A program made the translations under genes and the position numbers. This document shows, in pieces, positions 9,785-20,797 of a stretch of DNA of 64,000 bases. The notes under the pieces are model-generated. The model was not told the DNA's origin, did not search any database, and saw only the letters and a list, made by a program, of their open reading frames with translations. The stretch is from Fragilariopsis cylindrus CCMP1102. Lineage: Eukaryota; Bacillariophyta; Bacillariophyceae; Bacillariales; Bacillariaceae. Where the stretch lies: positions 43,086 to 107,085 of the forward strand of contig FMBT01000439.1 of assembly GCA_900095095.1 (NCBI GenBank), read 5' to 3'. The stretch's first letter is position 1. Every line of letters starts with the position of its first letter.

Positions 9785-11043
9785 AGGAGCTGCATAAGCT
9801 CTACTAAATATTATACTGTAAACTCCCTAATACTATCCATACCATATAATGTAAAAATAGCCCCTCTAATGATATCCATATATGTAATAAGTAGTGTTCA
9901 TTACTATCAGACTTGCGTGCAAGCTTAGTTGCTCATTAGTAGCACATACACTCTACTACTGCTACTACATTGTTCATTCACTAGTGACTTGTTTTTACTC
10001 CCACAATTAATCTTTGCACCCTACCAGCCTTTTTTAACACACCCTGCCTATGTATAACACTATGATAGCAATTGTGACTGTGGCTTGCTCACCATATCTG
10101 AACTTATTGTGGATATCTTCGTCAAGGTCAAGGGCCGGGTAAAGAAGATAATAATATTTGGGACTTAATATCTTTCTGTCCCCCAGCAAATTGCATGCTA
10201 CTGCTTGTATCAATAGCCGAACACTTTGTATGCTCTTCTCTCCCTTGTATATTTAACTTTCCCCCCTATCATTGTATACCTCATTGCTATCTCTCTTGGA
10301 AGCATTAAACAATATGCACAACTAGATTGTCATGTAATTATTGCATCTATCTTATTTTATGCGCACACACAACAGAAAGGGGCCAGAATGTAGGCTCGCA
10401 TTTTAGACTAAAGATGTAGTAGATGTATAGCATTTCAAATTTTCCTAGTATGATGAAAGTAGAACAGCAGCATTTTCTGCAAAGAAATAGGCTTAGGTAG
10501 TGTCTCCTTTTGATCCATTTCCCGCCATTATTTTCCCTTTTCCATCTCATTTTTTAAATACTAAGAAGTGTTGTTTTAGTGGTATTAGCACTTTTACCTT
10601 GTATGAAATAGGTAAACCAGCGGGTGTTGTTGTCAGATTGATATAACATGGTGGTTATCCTGTCTACTAAAGTCACTTGCCGGGTATTCTGTTCAGCTTA
10701 ACCAGAAGATAGTTTATGGAACCCTTCCTTATGCTTTACACTCTTCTTCTACAACTTGAGTTTGTTTTCTCTGAGATAATTTTCATATCTACATTATTTG
10801 TCAACTATGCCTTGATGGTGGTACTAGTATAGTGTGGTGCTTCTTATTAATAATTTTATAGTAGTACATGTACCACCCTACTAAAGGTAGTTAGCAATTA
10901 TTATGCAACCTTACACTCTATAACCTGAGTTTGATTCTGGGATTCAGATTAGGAACGAGAGCATGGAAGCATCAAAACGACAATGTAGTTTGTGAGGAGA
11001 GCAAGAGAACAACACAGCCTTAACAAATCCTTCTTCATCCAGT
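9785..11043. other. Non-coding stretch right of the LINE
   Basis: About 1.26 kb of AT-rich DNA with many CTA/TAG-rich words and no frame showing conserved sequence. No terminal repeats or RNA gene was found. Confidence 0.5.
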
Positions 11044-11583
11044 ATGGAAAAAATTGGTATGGAAAGTTACCCACAAACACAATCTGAGAAATCCATGGTG
11101 TCAAATGCCTACATGATAGAGCAATCTTCTCCGCACCATTCAGAAAGATCTGACAAAGGCCTATACAGCCTAACTCCTCCAGAAAACCAAGAGGCACCTG
11201 AAATTGCAGTAGTCCCAGTCCTACCAGCATTTGCCGTCCCACAAGCCATCCCTCCTCAAGCCATCATTGCACCGGGAGTTATCCATATCACCCAAGATAA
11301 TGCCAAAGCCCAACCAGCACAAGAAGCACCAGCAATCGTATTGGCCCATGCTCCAGCAGTCATACAATTAGATGCCAATGAAGATGCCCAAATTGCCCAG
11401 GATATTGCCATCACCCCTCAGACCAATGCAGCACCAGCAGCCGCTCAACAAACCCAACTAGACCAATGTATCTCACCCCAGGATATCAGAGCCAACAGCA
11501 TCGCACTTGCAGCCCGCCTTGCCAGAAGAACTGCCAGAAAACAAGCATCCAAAAAAATCAACAGCTATGCTGCCTGTGCATGA
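11044..11583 (+). CDS. Hypothetical Pro/Ala/Gln-rich protein
   Basis: A 179-residue ORF starts with ATG. The centre (about 55-150) is built of Ala, Pro, Gln and Ile with imperfect short repeats (APAIV/APAVI-like units), and the C-terminus is basic (LARRTARKQASKK). No domain is recognised. It stands alone between two mobile elements and could be a relic of a retroelement gag or a low-complexity orphan. Coding status is uncertain. Confidence 0.35.
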   Translation: MEKIGMESYPQTQSEKSMVSNAYMIEQSSPHHSERSDKGLYSLTPPENQEAPEIAVVPVLPAFAVPQAIPPQAIIAPGVIHITQDNAKAQPAQEAPAIVLAHAPAVIQLDANEDAQIAQDIAITPQTNAAPAAAQQTQLDQCISPQDIRANSIALAARLARRTARKQASKKINSYAACA

Positions 11584-12136
11584 GCTTCATACACACTACA
11601 CCCACTTCTGTAGAGCTGAACACAAACTCACTGACGTATGCACTTAGAAGAGGACTAGACCCACAAGGCATCACAATCTGAGAAGAATGCTGCTTATATG
11701 TGCTACCCCCAACAGACAGAAATTCTCATACCACTGCTGCTGATACCAATAAGCCTCATGTATAATTTGCGCCATGATGGTCCAGAACTTTGCTGCCCCA
11801 CATGACCCACCTGATCCACCTGCTCCACTGCACCACCTGCGCCACTGTAAGTATTCCTATCAAAGATTGAAGAAATTGCAGCCCGCAATATCAAATTCAA
11901 ATAATCTATAGAATCTACCCCATTTGCCTCCATTACCAATGATAACTATGAATGATTGACCCTGCCAATATGTTTAACAGCTTTCAAGCTATAAGAAATT
12001 TTTCGTCTTTTTATAAAAAAATTTGCTAGTTAAAACACGTGTTAATTTTCCAAAAAAAATAAATTAACTTAGAAAATACACCCAATTTTCACTGGTTGAT
12101 TGCTAGGTAAATACAAAAGCATTCGGCATGTTAGTT

Positions 12137-12208
12137 TGCGCTAGATCGACTCGAACTAGTGACCTCAGTTAATAATATTATCTTTTCAACCAGTTCAACC
12201 AAGAACTG
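12137..12208 (-). ncRNA. tRNA-like sequence (degenerate; possible SINE head)
   Basis: On the minus strand TGGTTGAACTGG (12201-12190) fits the Pol III A box and AGTTCGAGTCG (12157-12147) fits the B box with about two mismatches. The start-to-start distance is 44 nt, as in a standard intronless tRNA. The acceptor and T stems do not pair well, so it is not a working tRNA. A tRNA-derived SINE fragment or tRNA pseudogene is the best reading. Confidence 0.4.
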
Positions 12209-12294
12209 TGGAAGATTTTATTTGGCTGAAGATTGACAAGCGAATTGAGTATATAAACCATAAAGCGCGCTAAATTAACACGCGCTAAATACAG

Positions 12295-12314
12295 TGATTT
12301 TCGATCGAAAATCA
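12295..12314. repeat. 20-bp perfect palindrome
   Basis: TGATTTTCGATCGAAAATCA equals its own reverse complement, and lies next to the CGCGCTAAAT direct repeats. Confidence 0.8.
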
Positions 12315-12446
12315 AGATTGTTAATGGAAATCCGAGTATACACACACATGCTAATAATATGTGGACTTCTACTCAACTACAGTAGAAAAGAAGATAACGG
12401 ACATGATCTCCATTAAACAGAGGTGATATATTACCTGGTTAAGTAT

Positions 12447-14924
12447 CTATTCATTATTTGTTAGATCAGAAACAACACTACATTCAGTAGCAGCACTTGT
12501 ATCATAACACATTTCTGCATGATATTGCAAGTGACAACTGACCACTGTTTGAATTCCATTAACCTTCTTAGTCGTATGACAAAGCCAGAAAGGGAACCCT
12601 TTTTCCACAGTACACTGCTCACATTGATAGATTGTTTTATAAGGTCTTTTTACTTTGGCTTTGCTCTTGAAACCTGGACATTTTTCGTATTTACAGTAGG
12701 GTCCACTTCCGGGTTTATCATTATCCTTACTCCTTACAAGACATGGCATTGGTTGATGGACGCGATCAGGCTGTAGCTTCTGTCGCTTCTTAAAAGCTTG
12801 TTGTTTCTTGCGCTTATTCCTACTACTAAACTCAGTAGTAGAAGACGACCGAGGTGTACCAATATCAGTTCTAGTTCCATGGGCTGCTGGAGAAGAAAAG
12901 GGTTGGATAACTGAATCAGATCTTATACTTCTACCATCCACAGATGTAGAAGTAGTAATATCCTTTGTGGCGCTTGGAGGAGGTCCCGAATCCCGCTGTC
13001 ACATAGGATCACCTCTTTGAAGAAGAGAGTGTGTCAAATTATGTATGCATTCTTTCAAAGGCATACATTTCCTGTCAGGATGAACCATCTTATAAATAAC
13101 ACAGTACAGCTTGTAAGCATTGTTAAGATTCATATTGAAATAACGGGCTGCTAACTTGGGCGCCCAACCATGCAGATGCGATTCAGTAGAGAGATCATAC
13201 TTGGCTTCAGCACCATTGCCTTTATCAATCTTGTGATAGGTGTTGCAGTAGTCAATCTGTTGAGCATTGCAATCAACATCAGTTTGGTCCCTAGATCTTT
13301 TCCCAGTGACTGGATCTCTTACTCGTCTCTTCATTCCACCCTCAACAATAGTAGGAGAATGGAAATTAGAAAGTGTCTTGACAAAGTTGTTGTCAGCCCA
13401 AACAGCATGCACAATTGGCTTGGTCTTGTGTTGGTAGAGGAGAGACTTGTGTGTGCCCTTTACGAGTTCCTTCTCCTTGATAGCAAGCTTGCCTAACTTT
13501 CCACCACCAGTCCGAGACGATTGACAAGTACCAACCATGTTAATACCCCACTCCTCTCTTCCAACTTGACACATGGCATCACCCATGTAAGCAGAATCCA
13601 TGACAACACAATGACCCTTATGTTTGTAAGGCTCAAGCATAAGGTCATAGAGAGACACCATCTTGAGTTTCGTTGCAGTATGGCTGTTTCGAACATCGAC
13701 ATCCTCATCAAATCTACCACCATAGACCCTAGCAAACAACTTGTATGTATGTAGGGGACCTTCAGTGATACAGACAGTATGTAGAGTAGCACCAGTTCGA
13801 ATTGGTTTGGGCTCTGGTCCTATAGTCATGACACTATGATACCAGCCAGCCACTCGACTCTCATCAGTTGTGATCCATCTTCCAGCATGAACTACAGCTT
13901 GCCACCGCTTGTAAGTAGTAAGTAGAAGAAGAAGAAGGAAGGTAGGTTAGTAATTGATTCGAAACATGATAATAACAACAACAACAACACTACATACCTT
14001 ATTATATGCATCTTCTAATATACCAAACTTCAATCGATGTACTGCCATATTAGGGTCAGCATCAACTTTAGTTTCGTATATATCCAACCAATCATCAGCT
14101 CCCATAAGGTCCCAATCATCACTGTAGTGAAGGCAGCTAGTCATATCTTCCAAAGCATTCTTTGGCATTGATTCTTGAATCGATGGTACTGCATTGAAGA
14201 TTTCCCTTGTACAGAATATTTGATTGATTGATCGATTACCACAAAGCATCTTAGCAAGCATGGCTCCATAGAAACGAGCTACATGGTCAGCTTCAATCTC
14301 ATTCTCCCAACTGTAGTACTTGGGAGCCCATGCATCTTCAATCATTCTTTTCTTCATATAATTTCTCATTCTTGCAGATTGAAATTCAAATAAAGATTGA
14401 TCATTATCATCACCAAACTTAGGAAGACACCATTCGAATACTTTTTCATACCTAATCTCTCTCCTATCATCCATTAACAGTCGGATCTCCTCTGGTGTTA
14501 TGTTAACAGTAAACTCATTGTTTCGACCAGACCATTCAATCGGTTCAATAGGACGTCCATTGCCATCTTCTACTTTGGTCCATTCCTCAGCCGGCGTTAG
14601 TGAGTACATGGTTCCATCCTCAGTTACAATCTCATCATCTCCTTGTCGTACGACTTCAAAAGGGAGATTGAATGATTCAATGGTAGAGTGCTGTGTGTTG
14701 CAGTATTCAAGGATTGCATCATATGCAATGAGATACTGATCATCATCATCTTGATCATCCAATTCAATAAACCATTTTTGGTTCACTACATCAAATGACA
14801 TTATCTTACCATCATGTTTATATGATCCAGTATAACCAACCCACCAGTGGTCGGGTATCTTCACAGATAGTCCTACTAGTGAATCGGCCCATTCTACATC
14901 AATTTTCTTTGTCCTAGGTGCCAT
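12447..14924 (-). pseudogene. piggyBac-type transposase, two exons, one in-frame UGA
   Basis: Exon 1 is 14924-13998 (309 codons); a GTATGT donor and an AAG acceptor define the intron 13997-13908, and exon 2 runs 13907-12447 in phase. Exon 1 carries the N-terminal piggyBac region. Exon 2 starts with TTDESRVAGW (first catalytic Asp), then VVMDSAYMGD (second Asp) and VWADNNFVKTLSNFH (third Asp block). IDYCNTYHKIDKG matches the DYNxxMxGVD region. The C-terminal ~160 residues have a Cys/His-rich tail (CKYEKC, CEQC, C-x-L-x2-H), typical of these transposases. A single TGA at 12998-13000 interrupts the frame between catalytic core and tail; reading continues open in the same frame after it. CGA to TGA is a likely origin. 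The total would be near 795 residues. Confidence 0.85.
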
Positions 14925-16423
14925 TGTAGTTGAATATTTTTAATTATATTTCTTACTGGATTGTAATATTATGAAAATACGTAAAATGCGTGGTAAAGTT
15001 AACGAAAATAGCTAGTGACTAAATATTCAAAGCTAGTAGTTAGTGTGTGTGAAAATTTCAAAACACAAGATTCGGAGAAGAATTTGTTAGTACATTTGCT
15101 AGTTAAGTTTACAAGACTGACCATTTGATCCATATTTTTGATGCGTTGATCGCCTCTTTTTTGTGTGACTTCAACAATTTTTCAAATTTTGAGTCTTGGA
15201 CGCGAGTCACATCAGAATATTTGACCAAAAATGGCCGTTGCGCGACGACACATTTTCGCGTCTCTCCGATCCAAACACTGGTGGGCCGAAATTAAGTAGG
15301 TACGGGCACATGAGGGGTTCCGTTGGGCTGTTACAAACTCCTGGGGAGTACTATTAAGTATGTAAAAAGACACGTGTCTTTGATCGGAGACGCTCTGTGT
15401 CTCAATAGGGGGGCATAAGTCCATTTTTTGAGGGAGAAACACCCCAAAGAAAAAAGGGGCTCTTTTTCAGGCGCCATTATTGGAGCAATAGCTTGAAAGC
15501 TGTTAACGGCACCATCATATTCCATACTCCTCCTTGATATTGGTTGTATTACCCAATCATATAAACTGTGACATACCTCTTCCACAGATAGCTGCACTGT
15601 TCAATTATATTTGGTGCTGACTACTGAGATATAAAAAGTTGTATTAATAACATATACTTAATGAGAAAAACTTACCGGTATCAGCATTTGTCAACATTAT
15701 TTCTTTGCAATTCTAAAGAATTCATGTTGAGTCTGTCTTGGGGAACTCCATGGACTATATACGAAACGGACTGTACGAAAAAGCAATCTATCATCTGAAC
15801 TTTGACTGAGTAATGCTTGAGCTTAAATGGGTTCAGATATTAAGACTGTTGAGCTCACATTTAGACAAAAGATGTATAATATTTCAAACTTTTCTTAGAC
15901 TATGCTTGATAAAAGTAGAGCAGCTGCTGATGACATTTCTCCTTTTGATCTATCAATTTTCCAGCACCATTATTTTTTCATCTCATCCCTTTTTTTCAAT
16001 ACACTAATAATACAAGTATTAGTACTTCAAAAAATCTCTCGTTACGCAGTACTGTAGTTGTTTACGACCCCTCATTATATCATCGCGATGGGTTTGCCAT
16101 GTGCGCACTAAATCCTTCGTTAATTAATAATTTAGAGGCTGCGCGATAAGTATGTGATTTTAAATTACTTACAAAAGTTGATCCGTTTCAACTGCTCACA
16201 TTTTCGATGAATTCATTTCATATTTGTATAAATTGAATTTATATGTGTAAAGCAAAAGAAAAGAAATAATATCTTTACGAAGGAGACTCGTCCACATGTG
16301 TTATTATTGTTGTAGTCGAGATTACATGTTATTGTTTGAGACGAAGCCGTTTCAGAAAGGATAAACATCTAGCTAGTACTGTATTGTTATTCGAACAAAC
16401 TAAATAATCACCACGGCCCTAAC
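14925..16423. other. Spacer upstream of the piggyBac gene
   Basis: 1.5 kb with no convincing gene. An imperfect inverted pair, GCGTCTCTCCGATC near 15258 and GATCGGAGACGC near 15381, spans about 135 bp and might be a small inverted-repeat element. The rest is AT-rich. Confidence 0.45.
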
Positions 16424-17431
16424 ATGGTCAATCAACTATGGTCAGCATTAACGAGCCCTCTAAATTCACTTGTAGGAATTCAGGAGGATGATGGTAACCA
16501 TAATGATAACAACAATAATACAAGCAAGAATGGCAACAGTAAGAATAGTCAACAGGACGCTGATTTGAAACGTTATCGCAAACGATATCAAGCTCTCCAA
16601 GAGGAGGTAGATGAAGTCAATGAAGAAGCTACTAAAACACGAAAGCAATTATGGGAAGCTCAAGACAGCTTGAAGGAAACTAGCGACAAAGTTCGTGCAC
16701 TAGAGAATCATCTGAATGAGATTTTAGAACTACGAGAAAAGGACCTTGACACAATTAACACACTAAAAGTTGCCAACTCGGAATGTTTAGAAAATGAAAG
16801 TAGGGCAAAAGAAGCGATGGAAATCTTCAAGAAGGTATATAAACGAGCTCAACTCAAAATAAAAGAAGATGAAGAGGAGATTGCAATACTGAGAGAGCAG
16901 AGGGATATGGCGATACGGCAGAAAAATAGTAAAGGAGGTTGCAACAGTGGACATGGTGGCGGCGAAATAGTAACGGCGAACGAGTCAGCGTTGGATCACA
17001 TTAAGATGGTATCAGACAATAAAGAAAAGAGATTAAAGAATATGCTATTCCAAGCTGAACGTGAGGTCGAAATATGGAAGGGCAAGCATAAGGTAGCAGC
17101 TAAGCGTGTAAAAAATTCTCGTGAACAAATTCTTGCCATGGAGGATCCAACACAAGCTGCAAGTCATATGGAAAAACAGAGGGTACAGATAGAACAGCTA
17201 GAATCTCAATTAAGCAGTTTCGAAGAGAAAAGAGAAAGAGAAGAACAAGAACAAGAGGAAGAACAACAATATGAAGAATACCGCGATGAGAGTAACCGGT
17301 ATAGGAACGATGTCATGGACTACAGTGTCGTTGATAGAGGATTTTGTGACGAAGATCTTGATGACGGTCTAACGAAAAATTTGATGGGAAGAATTCAAAA
17401 TCTGAGTTCAGTTTTCCCATCATTCAACTAA
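16424..17431 (+). CDS. Coiled-coil protein of unknown function
   Basis: A 335-residue single-exon ORF starts at ATG. After an Asn/Asp-rich N-terminus, residues ~45-175 and ~200-285 show heptad-like spacing with many Glu, Lys and Leu, predicted long coiled coils. A short Gly/Ser-rich break lies near 175-190. The tail is acidic and ends VFPSFN. This resembles tethering or cytoskeletal scaffold proteins in style only; no family is claimed. The length and absence of low-complexity DNA repeats in the helical parts support real coding. Confidence 0.65.
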   Translation: MVNQLWSALTSPLNSLVGIQEDDGNHNDNNNNTSKNGNSKNSQQDADLKRYRKRYQALQEEVDEVNEEATKTRKQLWEAQDSLKETSDKVRALENHLNEILELREKDLDTINTLKVANSECLENESRAKEAMEIFKKVYKRAQLKIKEDEEEIAILREQRDMAIRQKNSKGGCNSGHGGGEIVTANESALDHIKMVSDNKEKRLKNMLFQAEREVEIWKGKHKVAAKRVKNSREQILAMEDPTQAASHMEKQRVQIEQLESQLSSFEEKREREEQEQEEEQQYEEYRDESNRYRNDVMDYSVVDRGFCDEDLDDGLTKNLMGRIQNLSSVFPSFN

Positions 17432-17961
17432 TGACATCTTTGTGGGGGGGGGGGTTTCCTGTATACTGCCTCTGTTTAAATTAGCTTTGATGCGTAATAA
17501 TAGTAAATTCGGTATGTTTTGATACACAATAATGTTCAAACTTTATAGATCTATTCCTTCTTCCTTTGTTTATAGTGGTGACATCTAATAAGATAGATAG
17601 TGATCCATTTTTGACTACTATCAGACACATTACAACAAAGCTGCAGCTACGTCCTACATCTAAAGTCTTCTACTAAGATTTTTTCTTCCAAAGAAAAATA
17701 GATGATAAATTATTGAGAAAGTAGTAAATGGGTGATAAGTAAATACATTTGTCTTTTATATACTTATGATGGTGAGTATCAATATCCATTCTAATTGTTG
17801 CAGAGTTGACAAAAGAATGTTCTGAATTGCGAAAATGGAGAGGTAGATAGTGAATATGTCTGACTGTCATTATCACAACGAGCCGATGGTATATATTGGC
17901 ACGATAACCCCCCCCATCACAGTCCAGTTTACTGATGACTGGAGTGAGAACCGATAACTAT
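17432..17961. other. Convergent spacer between coiled-coil gene and ART-Deltex gene
   Basis: About 530 bp between two 3' ends. A run of 11 G lies at 17444-17454. No gene is seen. Confidence 0.5.
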
Positions 17962-20797
17962 TTACATTTCAGTGCCATCGTCACGAAGTGAATCAGCTGG
18001 GGGAATATTTACACTATCGAGCTCCTTGTTACAATTTGCTAGGTAGCCTGAATCAGGGTATCCATGGGCAGTAACGCCTCCATTCAGAGACGTCTTATGG
18101 TGGATGTTAGACCAAGTACACTTATTTGCAATCCCTGTCGTCAAGGACATCCCCACAGTGAACGTAAGACCACGCAAAAAGGCATATTTTAATCTCTTGA
18201 GAAGCTTTTCCCCTTCCGTATTGCCAGGAATATAGGCCGTTGTCCGTTTTCCACTGTGAGATTGTCCTGGATTTTCATGGTAACTTTTTTGCGTGCCACT
18301 TTTCATTGAATATGTTACAACAATGGTAGAGTCAAAATCAAACCCAGAACAGCAAAGACTACTACTGTACGACACAGACATGGATCCGGATGGTGACTTT
18401 CCTTGTGGCTTTCCAATTTCTTTCCTGCAGATCGGACATTGACTCTTTACTTCGAAAGCGTGTTCGACGCAACTTCGACGGAAGACATGGTTACAAACGG
18501 CAAGAATTACACAGGGATCAGGCCGTAATACTTCTTGACAAATTGGACATTCATCATCTACTTTAAATAACGACGTCTCAAAACCAGTGCATCCAAAGGC
18601 ACACCTGCAGTAACAGTTTTAGGAGCTCGATACAAAATCGGTAATGAGTTGAACGTCACACTTATATTAGGTCTGTTGTTGATAACTTGGCGTGCTTGTA
18701 TTAGACGTTGTTGAGATTGTTGTTGTTGTTGCTGCTGCTGTTGTTGCACGGTAGCATTACTTCTTCCAACGTTCGATACGTTCGACGGTGCACTTGTAGC
18801 AGCAGCAGTAGCAGTAGCAGTAGCAGTAGTAGTGGCAGCAGCAGCAGCAGCAGTAGTAGTGGCAGCAGCAGCAGCAGCAGCAGCATTAGCATTAGCATTA
18901 ACAGCATTAGCAGTAGCTGTAACACTAGTGTTAGGAGCTTGGTACAAAATGGGTAACGAGCTAGACAACGCCGCATTTGTAGTAGCACTTTTGTTAGTAG
19001 CTTGGCGTGCTCGTAGTAGACGCTGTTGATATTGTTGCTGTTGTTGCTGCTGTCTTCGCTGTAGTTGCTGATGCTTGTTGGGAGTAGATCGAGTTTGTTG
19101 GAGATGAAGTCCCGCAGTGATAGCATCCGCAAAGGGTATGTAGTAAAAGGATGTCGAAGGTTTACTAGCACTACTATTGTCAATGCGTGCGACATAGATC
19201 TCCCTTAGTGTTGCCGCCCTCGATTGTGAAAGCATCTTCGCAATGGCCGTAGAAAAGTATCGCGATTTGTCCCCAACAATGATTCCCATCGGTGCTTGCT
19301 GATATCCTTTGTTGAATAGGCCATCAAGTATACTTTGCAAGGAGGATTCAAATTGTTGTATGCATTTCCTCCCCTTCGACGTCTTAATCAACGTTTTACT
19401 ATATTTGACTAACGGTAATACTTGCGATGAAGAACGTAGTACAACCTCGTGATTATAATCATTTGTTGGCCAACCGTCGTCATTAAAATCTTCGTCTTGT
19501 ATCATAGCCTCAGTAATCTTATCTCCACAAATAGACTTTACATCTTCATCTACATGGAAGTTGTGAACTTTAAGAGCGAACGGGACTCGGACATTTGTAC
19601 CCTGAAGTCGAGCGACGATCAACCCTACAGCTCCATAGCCACTACACGCTATTGGATTGTTAGCAGTATATATCCCATCTCCAAAAGCTGACCCATGCTT
19701 TTTGAGAACTTGAATGTTTTGATGAGCTCTTTCATTTTTTGTCAACAACCCATTTTCACAGATCTTTTCGGTATTCTCAATAGAAGTATAGTGATAACCT
19801 AAATCAACGTAAGCGGGAATATTTCTATTTACAAAATCTTGTTGTTGTCCAAGCAAACGTTCTGCTAGATAAACCATATCATCAACAGAAACTTCATTGA
19901 TATCATCTGCATACATTGGAAATTTCTCCTTAAGGTCTTGAACTAATTTGATGATGGACTGTACCGCCAACACTGCTTTTCCACTTTTATTGTCGGCCAT
20001 CGCCTTCTCTTCTTTCTGAATTTCTTGCTTTGATTGTTCTTCTTCTTCGTTCTGAAGTTTTTGTGCTAATGTCATATCAGATTCTATAGTACTTTGTGTC
20101 TGTCGCTCTTCGAAACGTTGTCTCTTTCTTCCATTATTGGTGCCATCCGATCTAGGAATTGCGCTTGATAGCGTAGGTTTCGCCGTTGGTTTTCGATCTT
20201 CATCTTCATCCAAATCTTTGTCGGATCGGAGTCGTCGTCGATTTCAATTACCTCCGCCTTTTGAGTCGGAGTCTTCGAAGCAGTTGCAGCTTTCGTCGTC
20301 CAATCTAATATGGATTGTGCGGCGTTCGTCGTCCAATCCAATATGGATTGTGAAGGAAGATTTTGAGCCAGTGACTGAGCTTGAGCTTGAGTCTTCGGAG
20401 CAGTTGCAAGTTTCACATTTTCTTTCAATTCTTCTTGAGGAGCCATCTTCCTATTTCTTTCGATTTTCTTCCTCTTCTTTGGTCGTGTATTATTATCACG
20501 GCTATTGTCGTCGTCGTCGTCGTTGCCGTCGTCCGATCTTTGAATAACCTGATTTTTTGCGTTATGCTGTTGGATTGTTGCCTTATCTCGTTTCCCGAAT
20601 TCTTGCCCATTTTCTCTGGTCTGTACCAGTCGTTCTTTCTTGGTGAGCTTACGATTTGGCGATGCACTCTCTTCTTTCCTGATGAGACTACGATCCGGTT
20701 TCGTCGCTTCTTTTCTGGTTACCTTTCCTCTCTTCGGTTCTGATTTAGTCATCGCCGCCGCAATGGCTTCAGCCTTCTGGTTTCTAGTTTGCACCAT
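17962..20797 (-). CDS. PARP-type ADP-ribosyltransferase fused to RING-Deltex (DTC) E3 module
   Basis: Read from 20797 downward. An N-terminal basic/acidic region (MVQTRNQK...) carries VIEIDDDSD, a SUMO-interaction-like motif. One base seems missing near 20212-20232, after which the frame runs to 18558. Next come LAQKLQNEEEE (ubiquitin-binding MIU-like) and an ART domain with YHYTS, GSAFGDGIYTA, CSGYG and NHEVV, which supply a PARP-like His-Tyr-Glu triad. A Gln/Ala/Thr-rich linker follows with two copies of a QQRL-ARQ-SLPILY-AP module. The last frame (from about 18604 or 18560 to 17962) holds a RING finger (ECPIC ... CNHVF ... QCPIC) and a complete Deltex C-terminal domain (NPGQSHSGKRTTAYIPG, HHKTSLNGG, HGYPDSGYL). 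Linker and RING are joined either by a second missing base or by a 44-nt GT-AG intron (18604-18561) that keeps phase. Known DTC domains bind ADP-ribose and direct ubiquitin ligation. The fusion itself is the novelty. The fifth RING zinc ligand is Arg. Confidence 0.75.

Larger units (their letters stand above)
11584..12446. other. Spacer between the Pro/Ala-rich ORF and the piggyBac gene
   Basis: No gene is seen. It contains a tRNA-like relic at 12137-12208, a direct repeat CGCGCTAAAT (12266-12275 and 12281-12290) and a 20-bp perfect palindrome at 12295-12314. These lie where the 3' end of the piggyBac element would be expected, but no terminal inverted repeats or flanking TTAA pair could be matched to the other side. 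Confidence 0.5.

Noticed and set aside
12000-15500. Terminal inverted repeats with TTAA for piggyBac
   Set aside because: No matching ends could be found by eye on the two sides, so element borders are left undefined.
18701-19195. Poly-Leu and poly-Ser frames opposite or beside the ART-Deltex linker
   Set aside because: Shadow frames of CAG/CAA/GCA repeats; the real frame is fixed by the ART domain upstream.
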